A stretch of 64,000 nucleotides of DNA from Herpetosiphon sp042688385 (GCF_042688385.1 NZ_JBHUPY010000017.1:62001-126000); one strand, 5' to 3'. Counted from the first letter of the stretch, positions 42,716-51,440 are shown. Notes: generated by a model not told the origin, from the letters alone. Numbers and translations: made by a program.

Positions 42716-44002
42716 ATGCCAGTCGTTGCAGTTCTTGGCGCTCAATGGGGCGACGAGGGCAAAGGTCGTGTTGTCGATTTATTGGCAACTAAAGCCAAAT
42801 TGGTTATTCGCGCTGCCGGTGGCTCGAACGCCGGCCATACCGTGATCAACCATCTTGGCACATTTAAATTGCACCTCACGCCCGCCGGAATTTTCGATGC
42901 CAATGTGGTCAATATTATCGGCGCAGGCACGGTGATCGATCCTGCGGTCTTGTTGAAGGAACTTCAAGCCTTGCGCGAGGCCAATGTTTCGCTTGATCAA
43001 TTGTATATCAGCGATCGCGCTCATGTCGTGATGCCCTATCACGTTTCGCTCGATGCGCTCGAAGAAAAAGATCGTGGTGCAAACGAAATTGGCACCACCA
43101 AACGCGGCATTGGCCCAGCCTATGTTGATAAAGCATCGCGCATGGGCATTCGGATGGGCGATTTGTTGCACGAAGAAACCTTGCTTAGCCGCCTAACCAG
43201 CGTCTTAGAATACAAAGGTCGCGTGCTGAACAAAATGTATAGCGCTCAGCCAAGCGCCTCGTTGCACGATATGTATTTGCAATATTTGGAGTTTGGTCGC
43301 CAACTCGAATCCCATATCGTGCCAATCCATGGCATGGTGCAAGATGCCTTGCGCCGCGATATTCCAATTTTGATCGAAGGCAATCAAGGAGCTTTGTTGG
43401 ATGTTGATTATGGCACATTCCCCTATGTGACTTCAACCGCAACTGGCTCAGCAGGCGCTTGCCAAGGCGCTGGGATTCCGCCAATGCGTTTAAATGGCGT
43501 GGTGGGAATTTACAAAGCCTATACAACTCGCGTTGGTGGCGGTCCCTTCCCAACCGAATTAACCGACGATCTTGGCGAGCATATTCGTCAAGCTGGCCAA
43601 GAATTTGGCACAACCACCGGTCGGCCTCGGCGGGTTGGTTGGTTCGATGCAGTCGCAGCCCGCTACGCAGCCGAAATCAATGGCATTAGCTCAATCGCGC
43701 TGACCAAGCTCGATGTGCTTGATGATGTTGAAACGCTGAAGATTTGTATTGGCTATCGCTGGAACGACACCGAGCTTGATTCGTTCCCATCGTCGATTTC
43801 GGTGCTGAGCCAAGTCGAACCAATTTACGAAGAATATCCAGGTTGGAAAACTAATACCAGCGATGCCCGCACCTTAGATGAATTGCCCGAAGCTGCCCAA
43901 CGCTATGTGCGCCGCTTAAGCCAATTGGTTGGCGTGCGCTTGGGCATGATTTCGGTCGGCCCTTCGCGTGAGCAAATGGTGGCCTTGCAGGAAATTTTCT
44001 AA
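42716..44002 (+). CDS. purA: Adenylosuccinate synthetase
   Basis: 428 residues; joins IMP and aspartate with GTP on the way to AMP. The P-loop is GAQWGDEGKGRVVD near the N-terminus, followed by GGSNAGHTV, then GTTKRGIGPAYVDKASR, EGNQGALLDVDYGTFPYVTSTAT, VGGGPFPTE and TTGRPRRVGWFD, and the guanine-binding LTKLDVLD. The ATG at 42716 has AAGGTGA 5-6 nt upstream. It is the last gene in its run, followed by a GC-rich repeat array instead of a simple terminator. Confidence 0.98.
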   Translation: MPVVAVLGAQWGDEGKGRVVDLLATKAKLVIRAAGGSNAGHTVINHLGTFKLHLTPAGIFDANVVNIIGAGTVIDPAVLLKELQALREANVSLDQLYISDRAHVVMPYHVSLDALEEKDRGANEIGTTKRGIGPAYVDKASRMGIRMGDLLHEETLLSRLTSVLEYKGRVLNKMYSAQPSASLHDMYLQYLEFGRQLESHIVPIHGMVQDALRRDIPILIEGNQGALLDVDYGTFPYVTSTATGSAGACQGAGIPPMRLNGVVGIYKAYTTRVGGGPFPTELTDDLGEHIRQAGQEFGTTTGRPRRVGWFDAVAARYAAEINGISSIALTKLDVLDDVETLKICIGYRWNDTELDSFPSSISVLSQVEPIYEEYPGWKTNTSDARTLDELPEAAQRYVRRLSQLVGVRLGMISVGPSREQMVALQEIF

Positions 44003-44013
44003 AGTAAGCCGTT

Positions 44014-44261
44014 CCCTCACCCCCCAGCCCCCTCTCCCACTGAATGCGGGCGAGGGGGAGCACCCGTGGTTTCTTTACCCCCAACCACCTCTCCCACTGA
44101 ACGCGGGCGAGGGGGAGAACCCGTGGTTCCTTGACTCCCAACCCCCTCTCCCACTGAATGCGGGCGAGGGGGAGCATCCGTGGTTCACCAAGGAATTGGG
44201 ATAGAACCACGCTGTTAAAGCCCCTCGCCCGCCGTGTGGGAGAGGGGGCTGGGGTGAGGGG
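44014..44261. repeat. GC-rich repeat with three tandem left arms
   Basis: Left arms at about 44014-44060, 44080-44117 and 44137-44174, each CTCCCACTGAAYGCGGGCGAG followed by GGGGGAGMAYCCGTGGTT, but only one right arm (44220-44261). The ends are CCCTCACCCC and GGGGTGAGGGG. T9 follows at 44264-44272. Confidence 0.9.
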
Positions 44262-44270
44262 TCTTTTTTT

Positions 44271-45485
44271 TTAGCTTACAACTTGGCTAATTGCATCGCC
44301 CAAGCGGGTAACTAATTCCTCGGCATCGTTGTGGCCGAGCACCAACGGCGGAATAACCCGCACCACATCGTTGCCAGAACCAACCAACAACAAGCCTTGG
44401 TCGAAGGCGGCATCGGTAATTTGGGCAGCGGTTGGGCCTTTGAATTCTACGCCCCAAATCAAGCCCCGCCCACGCACAGCGCTAATTACATCGAAACGTT
44501 CGCCCAAATCACGCAGACCAGCGCCCAATTCGGCTCCAACCGAGCGCACATGATCAAGCATGGTTGGATGGGTCAGCTTTTGCAAAACCACATTGGCCAC
44601 GGCACAAATAAAGGGATTGCCACCAAAGGTCGTGCCATGATCACCATAATTCAAGGCTTTGGCAACCCGTTCGTTGACTAAAACCGCACCAATTGGCAAG
44701 CCACCACCAAGCGGCTTGGCCAGCGCCATAATATCGGGAGTCATACCCAAGGCTTCGTGCGCCCAAACATCGCCAGTGCGGCCCATGCCACATTGAATCT
44801 CATCGAAAATCAAGATCGCATCGACTTGATCGCAACGACGGCGTAGGGCTTGGGCAAACTCAGGGCTGATTGGCCGAATGCCGCCCTCGCCTTGAATTGG
44901 CTCGATAATCACGGCGGCAACGCTGCTATCAATCGTTGCTTCGAGGGTTGCTTGGTCGCATTCAAGGCTAATAAAACGCACGCCTGGAATCAAAGGATTA
45001 AACGGTGTGCGGTAGGCCTCGCGCGAGGTAACCGACAACGCGCCCATCGAACGGCCATGAAACGAATCGTGAAAGGCCACAAAACCAGTTTGTTGCTCAG
45101 GCCGTTGATTATGGGTATAGCGGCGGGCAAACTTCAGGCTGGCTTCGATCGCTTCGGTGCCAGAATTACAGAAAAAAGCCTTGCTGGCCCACGGGGTCAG
45201 ATCGACCAAGCGTTGGGCTAACTCGGCGACCGAGGCAGTGTAATAGAGATTTGATGTGTGCAACAAACCAGTTGCTGCCTGCTGAATCGCCGCCACAACT
45301 TCGACATCGCCATAACCCAAGGCATTGACCGCAATTCCAGCGGTGCCATCCAACAAACGCCGTCCATCGGCGGCATGCAACCATGCGCCTTCGCCACCGA
45401 CTAAAGCGAGTTTGGCTCGTTTGTAGAGCGGCAACAAAAATGTATCACTCTGCGCAATAATCGCTTCTTGTTCGCTTTGTGTCAT
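44271..45485 (-). CDS. argD: Acetylornithine aminotransferase-like (class III)
   Basis: 404 residues. PLP-dependent class III: DGTAGIAVNALGY, FFCNSGTEAIEASLKFARRYT, FHDSFHGRSMGALSVTS, EPIQGEGGIRP, LIFDEIQCGMGRTG, and the PLP lysine in ALAKPLGGGLPIGA (about 253), then GDHGTTFGGNPF. This matches ArgD, which makes N-acetylornithine in arginine synthesis, but 4-aminobutyrate or other omega-aminotransferases are close; no arg gene is nearby. An extended -10 lies about 45 bases upstream. Start has GAGG very close, so the ribosome site is not decisive. Confidence 0.85.
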   Translation of the reverse strand: MTQSEQEAIIAQSDTFLLPLYKRAKLALVGGEGAWLHAADGRRLLDGTAGIAVNALGYGDVEVVAAIQQAATGLLHTSNLYYTASVAELAQRLVDLTPWASKAFFCNSGTEAIEASLKFARRYTHNQRPEQQTGFVAFHDSFHGRSMGALSVTSREAYRTPFNPLIPGVRFISLECDQATLEATIDSSVAAVIIEPIQGEGGIRPISPEFAQALRRRCDQVDAILIFDEIQCGMGRTGDVWAHEALGMTPDIMALAKPLGGGLPIGAVLVNERVAKALNYGDHGTTFGGNPFICAVANVVLQKLTHPTMLDHVRSVGAELGAGLRDLGERFDVISAVRGRGLIWGVEFKGPTAAQITDAAFDQGLLLVGSGNDVVRVIPPLVLGHNDAEELVTRLGDAISQVVS

Positions 45486-45528
45486 GGCCTCGATTCCATC
45501 CCTGTTAGCAAAAAATCAATTGGCGTGC

Positions 45529-45537
45529 ATTGTAGCA
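45529..45537 (-). promoter_or_regulatory. Extended -10 promoter of argD
   Basis: TGCTACAAT on the minus strand; a TTGACT lies 13 bp further upstream, too close for a normal -35. Confidence 0.5.
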
Positions 45538-45540
45538 CTT

Positions 45541-45838
45541 TCTACCAAGTCAAATATCAAAAGGCAAAAGTCAAAATTGATCCACGAAAAAACAGAAGTC
45601 AAAAGGCAAAAAGTCAGAATTGATCCACGAAGCACACAAAGTTAAGTTTCTAGCCACAGATTGACACAGATTTGCTCGATTATGCTGTGATTCCCATAGT
45701 TGGTTCGATTACCTTCTGCTTTTGCCCTAGTTCTGAATCTTGATCCCTCGATTTTGCCTTTTGATTTCTGACTTTTGACTTTACCTCATCCCTGAATCCT
45801 GACCCCTTTTTGACTTCTGCCCTTTGACTTTTGATTTG
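45541..45838. repeat. Short-repeat island with inverted TCAAAAG heptamers
   Basis: TCAAAAG-GCAAAAG-TCAAAAT units at 45548-45573 and 45597-45615, a CCACGAAG piece at 45580-45640, a TTGCCACAG-like piece, then the opposite strand of the same heptamers (CTTTTGACTTTT) and CATCCCTGAATCC at 45750-45838. The two blocks can fold back on each other. No gene. Confidence 0.75.
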
Positions 45839-46774
45839 CTAATGTTGGTGTTGCTCGGTCAGCGTGCAATAGAGTTGGGTTGTATTGCACGAACATTCAA
45901 GTTGCAAGGTTGCGTGACCAATGTTGTAGCTATGGCAAAGCAATTCATTAATCGCGTTAATCAATTGTGGGCTGCGCTGTGGATCTTGTTGGTTGGTTAC
46001 AACGTGAGCCGAGAGCGCGCGCATGCTGGCAGTGATGCTCCAAATATGCAAATCGTGAATCGCCTGCACCCCAGGAATGGTTTGCAAATCGCTGACCACT
46101 TTGTCGACATCAATATCACGGGGCGTTGCTTCCAACAACACATCGATCGAATCGCGCAGAATTTGCCAAGCATGCCAGATGATAAAGCCTGCAATCAACA
46201 CCGAAACTAGCGGGTCAAGCCAGCGCCAATTGGTAAAGAAGATGATAGCCCCTGCAATCGTTGCACCAATCGTCGAGAGCACATCGCCCATCAAATGCAC
46301 AAATGCGCTGCGCAGATTGAGGTCGTTTTCGCTGCCCCGATGTACCAGCCACGCCGTGCCAGCATTGACCAACACCGCAATCAACGAAACCCCAATCATA
46401 ATTGGCGCATCAACTTCTAGCGGGTTTTGTAAGCGCTCGATCGCTTCCCAGCCAATACCCAAAGCGATGCCAACCAAGGTCAACGAATTGACGAAGGCCG
46501 CCAAAATGCCAGCCCGATGGTAGCCAAAGGTTTTGCGGGCGTGAGCAGGACGACGCGTGAGCCACAGCGCAATCCAGCTAATCAGCAAGGCTAATACATC
46601 GCTGGCGTTGTGGGCAGCGTCGGTGAGCAACGCCAAACTGTTAGACCACAAACCAGCTACAATTTCGACCCCAACAAAGCCAAAGGTAATGATTAAAGCC
46701 AAAATCAGGCGGCCACCGGCATCGGCGGGCACGCTATGATGGTGATGATGTCCGTGGTCGTGATGTCCGCTCAT
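45839..46774 (-). CDS. Cation diffusion facilitator (Zn/Cd/Co exporter)
   Basis: 311 residues: His-rich cytoplasmic N-terminus (HHDHGHHHHH), six membrane segments, and the C-terminal metal-sensing domain. The CDF site residues show as LLTDAAHNASDVLALLISW (H and D of segment II) and AFVHLMGDVLSTIGA (H and D of segment V). It exports Zn2+ or similar ions in exchange for protons. The start at 46774 (GGAGG upstream) overlaps the ArsR stop by 4 bases, so repressor and exporter are translated from one message. Confidence 0.95.
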   Translation of the reverse strand: MSGHHDHGHHHHHSVPADAGGRLILALIITFGFVGVEIVAGLWSNSLALLTDAAHNASDVLALLISWIALWLTRRPAHARKTFGYHRAGILAAFVNSLTLVGIALGIGWEAIERLQNPLEVDAPIMIGVSLIAVLVNAGTAWLVHRGSENDLNLRSAFVHLMGDVLSTIGATIAGAIIFFTNWRWLDPLVSVLIAGFIIWHAWQILRDSIDVLLEATPRDIDVDKVVSDLQTIPGVQAIHDLHIWSITASMRALSAHVVTNQQDPQRSPQLINAINELLCHSYNIGHATLQLECSCNTTQLYCTLTEQHQH

Positions 46775-47172
46775 CGTTCTTCCTCCAGCACAGCTAAAAT
46801 TGGCGCAACCGATGGATCTGTGGTTGAGCCATGGCGAATATGATTCAGACAAACCAGCACCAGCACCCGCACATGGTCGTCGTCGAGGCTATAAAAAACC
46901 AATTTGCCCTCGCGGCGCTGCTTGACCAAGCGCAATTGGCGTAGCACCCGCAAATGTTGCGAAACCGCCGATTCGGAATAATTTAGAATCGCCGCCAAAT
47001 CGGCGGTGCACAGCTCCTGCTCCAGCAAACAGCCAACAATTTTTACTCGCGTCGAATCAGCCAAGGCTCGAAAGGTTTCGGCCATCAAAAAATAGCTTTC
47101 GTCGTCGTGGAGCATTTGCCGCCCACGCTCAACCATGGCCGGATTAATTCCATCGTGATTATGGTCATGCAT
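46771..47172 (-). CDS. ArsR/SmtB-type metal-responsive repressor
   Basis: 133 residues from the ATG at 47172 (GAGG 8 nt upstream). Winged helix with TADLAAILNYSESAVSQHLRVLRQLRLV as recognition region. The alpha-5 metal site is complete: D98-x-H100 ... H111-x2-H114, the D-x-H-x10-H-x2-H/E pattern of the Zn sensors SmtB and CzrA. A His-rich tail MHDHNHDG at the N-terminus may add ligands. With the CDF gene downstream it should act as a Zn-relieved repressor of its own operon. Confidence 0.95.
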   Translation of the reverse strand: MHDHNHDGINPAMVERGRQMLHDDESYFLMAETFRALADSTRVKIVGCLLEQELCTADLAAILNYSESAVSQHLRVLRQLRLVKQRREGKLVFYSLDDDHVRVLVLVCLNHIRHGSTTDPSVAPILAVLEEER

Positions 47173-47188
47173 AATCGAGACCTCACAT

Positions 47189-47236
47189 AAACGATTGCAC
47201 AATTGCTAAATTATCAAATCGTTTGCGCTTCGTCAA
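47189..47236 (-). promoter_or_regulatory. Promoter and inverted repeat of the ArsR-CDF operon
   Basis: Minus strand -35 TTGACG (47236-47231), -10 GATAAT (47215-47210, 15-bp spacer). A perfect 8-bp inverted repeat AAACGATT / AATCGTTT (47217-47224 and 47189-47196) flanks the -10 and the likely transcript start, 20 bp apart. This is not the usual 12-2-12 SmtB operator. Confidence 0.5.
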
Positions 47237-47271
47237 GTAGTTTGCAACCTTTTGTTTTAGACCACGTATCA

Positions 47272-47331
47272 TATTCAATCAGTTCAGTATTGACTGAACT
47301 TGCTGAACGTGCTAGATTCTATTCAATCAGT
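47272..47331 (+). promoter_or_regulatory. Promoter and operators of the MarR/GbsR-like regulator
   Basis: -35 TTGACT (47290-47295), 17-bp spacer, -10 TAGATT (47313-47318). A perfect 20-bp palindrome, arms AGTTCAGT / ACTGAACT (47281-47300), covers the -35. The 12-mer TATTCAATCAGT occurs at 47272-47283 and again at 47320-47331, before and after the promoter, the second followed by ACTGAAC. Confidence 0.7.
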
Positions 47332-47354
47332 ACTGAACAGAATTGAGTAGCGCT

Positions 47355-47822
47355 ATGGACAATTTACAAGCACGTTTGGCGTATGCAGAACGAATTGCGG
47401 TTTTTTACGAAAAAGCTGGAGGTATCCCACGCATGGCTGGGCGAATTATGGGCTGGTTGTTGGTTTGCGATCCGCCGCAGCAAAATGCGACTGAGCTGGC
47501 GCAGGTGTTGAGCGCTAGCAAAGGCTCGATTAGCACCATGACCCGCTGGTTGCTGCACATTGGCCTGATCAACAAAACCACCATTCCAGGTGAACGGCGC
47601 GATTATTTTGAGATTCGCGAAGGCACATGGGCCGATTTGCTGGCCCAACAATTTCAAGCGGTTGGGGCATTTCGCGAGCTGGCGAACCAAGGCTTGGCCT
47701 TATTGAACGATCCTGAGGGTCACGAAGGTGCACGGCTGCGCGAAATGCACGATCTGTATGCATTTTTTGAGCGTGAATTACCGTTGCTCATTGAAAAATG
47801 GCGCAACGAACGAAAGGAATAA
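47355..47822 (+). CDS. MarR/GbsR-like transcriptional regulator
   Basis: 155 residues. N-terminal helix, then AGRIMGWLLVCDPPQQNATELAQVLSASKGSISTMTRWLLHIGLINKTTIPGERRDYFEI, a winged helix of the GbsR/MarR type, and a C-terminal helical dimer region. It starts 3 bases before an ABC exporter ATPase on the same strand, so it likely represses that operon and is relieved by a drug or stress ligand; the operator over its own promoter supports autorepression. The start at 47355 lacks a good ribosome site; a TTG four codons earlier is possible. Confidence 0.85.
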   Translation: MDNLQARLAYAERIAVFYEKAGGIPRMAGRIMGWLLVCDPPQQNATELAQVLSASKGSISTMTRWLLHIGLINKTTIPGERRDYFEIREGTWADLLAQQFQAVGAFRELANQGLALLNDPEGHEGARLREMHDLYAFFERELPLLIEKWRNERKE

Positions 47823-47824
47823 CC

Positions 47825-48727
47825 ATGACCACGGTTGTTCAAACCACGAACCTTTGCAAAACCTATGGCAAAAATCGCGGCATCGATGATTTAAATTTGC
47901 AGGTGTTGCAAGGCGAAGTCTTTGGCTATTTGGGGCCAAATGGTGCAGGCAAAACCACGACCATTCGGACAATTTTAGATTTTATTCGGCCAACCAGCGG
48001 CAACGCGCAGATTTTTGGCCTCGATTCGCAGCGTGATTCGCTGGCAATTCATCAGAAAATTAGCTATTTGCCTGGCGAATTGGTGATGTATGAAAAAATG
48101 ACGGGCAGCGAAATGCTGAATTATTTTGCCCAGCTGCGTGGCAATGTCAGCCAACAAGCAATCAAGCAATTAGCCGAGCGCCTTGAACTGGATTTAAAGC
48201 GGCCAATTCGCACCTTATCCAAGGGCAATAAGCAAAAAGTTGGTTTGGTGCAAGCCTTTATGGGCCAGCCAGAGCTGTTAATTCTCGACGAGCCGACCAG
48301 CGGGCTTGATCCGTTGGTGCAGCAAACCTTTTATCAACTGGTGCTCGAAGCCAAAAACGCTGGGCGCACGGTTTTTCTCTCGTCGCATGTGATGTCGGAG
48401 GTTGAGCATATTTGCGATCGGGTCGGAATTATTCGGGCTGGCAAGTTGCTGGCAATTGATACGGTCAAAGCGCTCAAGGCGCGGGCGCGGCGCACACTTG
48501 ATCTCTATTTTGCCCAGCCAGTTGAGCCTAGTGCGTTTGCCCATATTCCGAATATCGACGATTTGCAAGTGCTTGGCAACCATGTGCATTGTGCGGTCAC
48601 TGGCTCGATTGACCAGTTGATCAAAACCGCAGCCCAATTTGAATTGCGCGATTTAGTCAGCCAAGCAACCGATTTGGAAGATATTTTCTTGGCTTACTAC
48701 AAAGGCGAGGTGAGCGATGTTGCGTAA
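47825..48727 (+). CDS. ABC-2 exporter ATP-binding protein
   Basis: 300 residues of the DrrA/CcmA-like group. Walker A GPNGAGKTTT (37-46), Q-loop near KISYLPGEL, signature LSKGNKQKVGLVQA, Walker B LLILDEPTSGLD, and the switch histidine in FLSSHVMSEVEH. A C-terminal domain of about 80 residues follows, as in drug-export ATPases. AAGGAA precedes the ATG. It overlaps the permease gene by 11 bases and works with it. Confidence 0.95.
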   Translation: MTTVVQTTNLCKTYGKNRGIDDLNLQVLQGEVFGYLGPNGAGKTTTIRTILDFIRPTSGNAQIFGLDSQRDSLAIHQKISYLPGELVMYEKMTGSEMLNYFAQLRGNVSQQAIKQLAERLELDLKRPIRTLSKGNKQKVGLVQAFMGQPELLILDEPTSGLDPLVQQTFYQLVLEAKNAGRTVFLSSHVMSEVEHICDRVGIIRAGKLLAIDTVKALKARARRTLDLYFAQPVEPSAFAHIPNIDDLQVLGNHVHCAVTGSIDQLIKTAAQFELRDLVSQATDLEDIFLAYYKGEVSDVA

Positions 48728-49529
48728 TATTTTCAGCAAAACCATCTACGAACGCCGGCGCTCGCTGCTGTGGTGGGGCTTGGGCATTATCATGTTAGTT
48801 GCTGTGTTGATTGGCTTTTACCCAGCGATGAACAACCCAGAAACCAGCCAGCAGCTTGCCAAAGCTATGGAAGCCATGCCCAAGGAGATGTTGGCGGCGT
48901 TTGGGGTAACTGATGTTGCCAATTTGACCACGCCAGCAGGCTATATTCAAGGCCGCTTATTTGGCTTTATGCTGCCGCTGATCGTCATGATTTTTACGAT
49001 TGGGCTTGGCTCACGGGTGATTGCTGGCGAAGAAGAAGCTCGCACACTCGACCTGATTTTGGCCCATCCAATTCGGCGCTCGACGATTGTTTGGCAAAGT
49101 TTTGCGGCGCTAAGTGTGCTGTCGCTGGCGATGGGCCTAATTACCTGGCTCAGTTTGTGGCTTGGTGTGCTGCTGCTGGATATGCAAATTGGCGCTAGCG
49201 AACTTGGCGCTGCCTCATTCAACATGAGCTTGATGGCGCTGTGTTTTGGGGCTATCGCCTTGCTAATTGGCGCGGCAACAGGCAAGCGCGCCTTGAGCAT
49301 GGCGGTGGCCACGATTTTGGCAGTGATTGGCTATTTTGTGAATTCGCTGGCCACGGTGATCGATTGGCTCGCGCCATTGCAAAAACTTTCGCCATTCTAT
49401 TATGCCGATTACAACCAACCGCTCAAACATGGCTTTCACTATTTGCCATTTTTGGTGTTAGGCAGCGTGATTGTGCTCTGTGGGTTTGCTGCGGTCAAAC
49501 TGTTTGAGCGCCGCGATGTAGCTGTGTAA
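48717..49529 (+). CDS. ABC-2 type exporter permease
   Basis: 270 residues with six membrane segments: near 17-37, 80-100, 125-150, 160-185, 190-210 and 245-265. Contains SRVIAGEEEARTLDLILAHPIRRSTIVWQ, typical of ABC-2 permeases of the NosY/YhaP-like group. Starts inside the end of the ATPase gene with GAGGTGAGCG just upstream. Probably exports a drug, bacteriocin or lipid-like compound. Confidence 0.93.
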   Translation: MLRNIFSKTIYERRRSLLWWGLGIIMLVAVLIGFYPAMNNPETSQQLAKAMEAMPKEMLAAFGVTDVANLTTPAGYIQGRLFGFMLPLIVMIFTIGLGSRVIAGEEEARTLDLILAHPIRRSTIVWQSFAALSVLSLAMGLITWLSLWLGVLLLDMQIGASELGAASFNMSLMALCFGAIALLIGAATGKRALSMAVATILAVIGYFVNSLATVIDWLAPLQKLSPFYYADYNQPLKHGFHYLPFLVLGSVIVLCGFAAVKLFERRDVAV

Positions 49530-49532
49530 TCG

Positions 49533-49940
49533 CACTGGTACATTGGATTGGCCACCAGAAGCATTCCCTCACCCCCGGCCCCTCTCCCACTGAACGCGGG
49601 CGAGGGGAGCACCGACCGCGCGGTTCCCCCTCACCTCGCGAGCGAGCGAGGGTGAGCACCCGTTTTTTACTACGCATTGCGGCAGAACCACGGCATTAAA
49701 GCCCTTCGCCCGCCACGGGGGAGCGGGGTTCTTTCAAGGGTAGGTTTTTAAGAATTGGTGGTGGTTTGGCACGTTTCCTCACCCCCCAACCCCCTCTCCC
49801 ACTGGACGCGGGCGAGGGGGCGCACTCGTTTTTACCGACGCATTGCCTAAGAACGAGGGAGTTAAAGCCCCTCTCCCGCGCCACGGGAGAGGGGTTGGGG
49901 TGAGGGGATCTTAACAACCTACCCTTGAAAGGGAGAGGGG
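49533..49940. repeat. GC-rich repeat array with mixed borders
   Basis: Left type I-like border ACTGGTACATTGGATTGG (49533-49550), core 1 (49565-49735) with an extra GAGCGAGCGAGGGTGAGC arm, type II border TTTCAAGGGTAGGTTTTTAAG (49732-49752), core 2 (49778-49907) and type II border AACCTACCCTTGAAAG (49916-49931). One island thus carries both border classes. Confidence 0.88.
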
Positions 49941-49956
49941 TTGGCACATCGTTTGA

Positions 49957-50595
49957 TCACGATGATTGGCGTTGTTTGATCAGTTCAATCATTGCCGAGG
50001 CTGCTGGTTCGTTGCTGGCCTCTAGGCCTACGATCACACTTTGTTGATTGGCATGAGGTTGGTTTTGGCTAACCTTCCATTTGCCCAGCAAGCGAGTAAT
50101 TGGAATTGCAATGCCAACAATCGCCTTGAGCAAGGCTTCGGTATATTCGTGCGGCGCATCGCCAACTTGCCATTGATGCTCAAATGAAGCTTCATTGTGC
50201 TTGGTCAGCTGTTCGAGTTGTTGGCGCAGCCATTGCGGATCATCGATGACCTGCAAAGGGCCATAGGCATGAGCGACGGCATAATTCCAAGTTGGCACAA
50301 CCTTGCCAGTTTGGGCTTTGCTAGCATACCAACTTGGCGTGATGTAGCTATCAGTGCCATGGAAAATTGCCAAGATTTCGTATTGCGAAGTATGTTCCTG
50401 CCAGATGCTATTAGCGCGAGCCACATGGCCGTAGAGCGTGCCAAACTCGCCAGCTTGTGGGTCGAGATAGAGCGGAATGTGATTGGCGTTGATGCCGTTT
50501 TGATTGAGGGTAATAATTGTTGCCAAGGGTTGGCGCTGGATTAATTCGTGCAATACTTCGCGGCGTGGCTCGGCAAAATGTTTGGGGATGTACAT
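49957..50595 (-). CDS. PaiB-like FMN-binding protein
   Basis: 212 residues of the FMN-binding negative regulator family (split-barrel). MYIPKHFAEPRREVLHELIQ at the start, NANHIPLYLD, GHVARANSIW, GTDSYITPSWYASK, VVPTWNYAVAHAYGPL and GKWKVSQNQPHANQ are hallmarks of PaiB. B. subtilis PaiB affects sporulation and protease genes, but most homologues are unstudied and may be flavin-dependent enzymes. The start at 50595 has GAGG 7 nt upstream and is 2 bases past the NTF2-like stop, so the two are one unit. Confidence 0.92.
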   Translation of the reverse strand: MYIPKHFAEPRREVLHELIQRQPLATIITLNQNGINANHIPLYLDPQAGEFGTLYGHVARANSIWQEHTSQYEILAIFHGTDSYITPSWYASKAQTGKVVPTWNYAVAHAYGPLQVIDDPQWLRQQLEQLTKHNEASFEHQWQVGDAPHEYTEALLKAIVGIAIPITRLLGKWKVSQNQPHANQQSVIVGLEASNEPAASAMIELIKQRQSS

Positions 50596-50597
50596 GG

Positions 50598-50990
50598 TCA
50601 ATCCTCTTTTAATGTTTGGAGCATATTCGCATCGCGCAGCAAGAGCCAACCGTGGGCATGCTTCTGCCACAACGAAAAGCTATCGCCCGCCCGAATGATT
50701 GGCGCTTGGCCATTGGGTGGCTGAATCTGCACCCGCAGTTGGTTCCAGCAGGTGGCCCATTTGCCATTGAGCTTAATCTCTTGAATTTCAAACGCGATAT
50801 TGAGTTTGAATTGGCTTAAACCTGCTGAAGCAGTGGCGAAGGCCTGCTTGCCGCGCATTGGGGCTTGGCCTGCGACCAAAAAAATCACCTCATCATCCAA
50901 CAACGGCAAGATTTTGCTAACGTCTCCAGCCTCAGTTGCTTCGATCCATGTCGTTACCAATTGGCGAATAAGTGTTTGATCGTCGAGCAT
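50598..50990 (-). CDS. NTF2-like (SnoaL/DUF4440-type) protein
   Basis: 130 residues forming one NTF2-like cone: VTTWIEATEAGDVSKILPLLDDEVIFLVAGQAPMRGKQAFATA, then beta strands IAFEIQEIKLNGKWATCWNQLRVQI and GWLLLRDANML. Proteins of this kind bind small molecules or act as isomerases/hydrolases; the role here is unknown. AAGGAGG lies 6 nt before the ATG at 50990. A TGGCATAAT at about 51012-51020 on the minus strand may be the -10. Confidence 0.85.
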   Translation of the reverse strand: MLDDQTLIRQLVTTWIEATEAGDVSKILPLLDDEVIFLVAGQAPMRGKQAFATASAGLSQFKLNIAFEIQEIKLNGKWATCWNQLRVQIQPPNGQAPIIRAGDSFSLWQKHAHGWLLLRDANMLQTLKED

Positions 50991-51099
50991 TGCATCCTCC
51001 TTGATCGCTCCAATTATGCCAATTAATCGCAATTGATTGTACCGCCTCTTGACCGAATTAAGTGCACAAGAAAGGTTCCCTCACCCACTAGCCCGCTCC

Positions 51100-51440
51100 T
51101 TGCTCGCTGTGTTAACGGATTGACCCACAAATGCCACGAAGAACACGAAGGATGAAACCGCGAAGAGCGCGAAGAGCGCGAAGAACGTTTTTTAGCCACG
51201 AATTCCACGAATTCCACGAATAATTATCTTTTAGCCACAGATTGCCACAGATTTGCTTGATGATGTGATGTTCCCATAGCCAAAAGCCCAATCCCTAATA
51301 TCTCTGTTCTTACAGCCTGATCCCTAGCACCTGACAACTGATCCCTGATCACTTTTTCACTTCTGCATTTTGCCTTCTGCATTTTGCCTTCTGACTTTTG
51401 ACTTTTGTTTTCATCCTTCATCCTTCATTAAAAATGGGCT
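51100..51440. repeat. Nonamer and heptamer repeat island
   Basis: CACGAAGAA and GCGAAGAGC nonamers (51130-51220), ATAGCCA-AAAGCCC heptamers (51275-51290), CTGATCCCT pieces, GCATTTTGCCTTCT and CTTTTGACTTTT heptamers (51360-51410), and CATCCTT at 51413-51428. No gene between 50991 and 51500 apart from the priA promoter. Confidence 0.78.

Noticed and set aside
43968..44204. Open frames coding PLPLNAGEGEHPWF-like peptides (also at 13150-13359 and 55614-55811)
   Set aside because: They are translations of the GC-rich repeat core; the same peptide appears wherever the core is in frame, so they are not genes.
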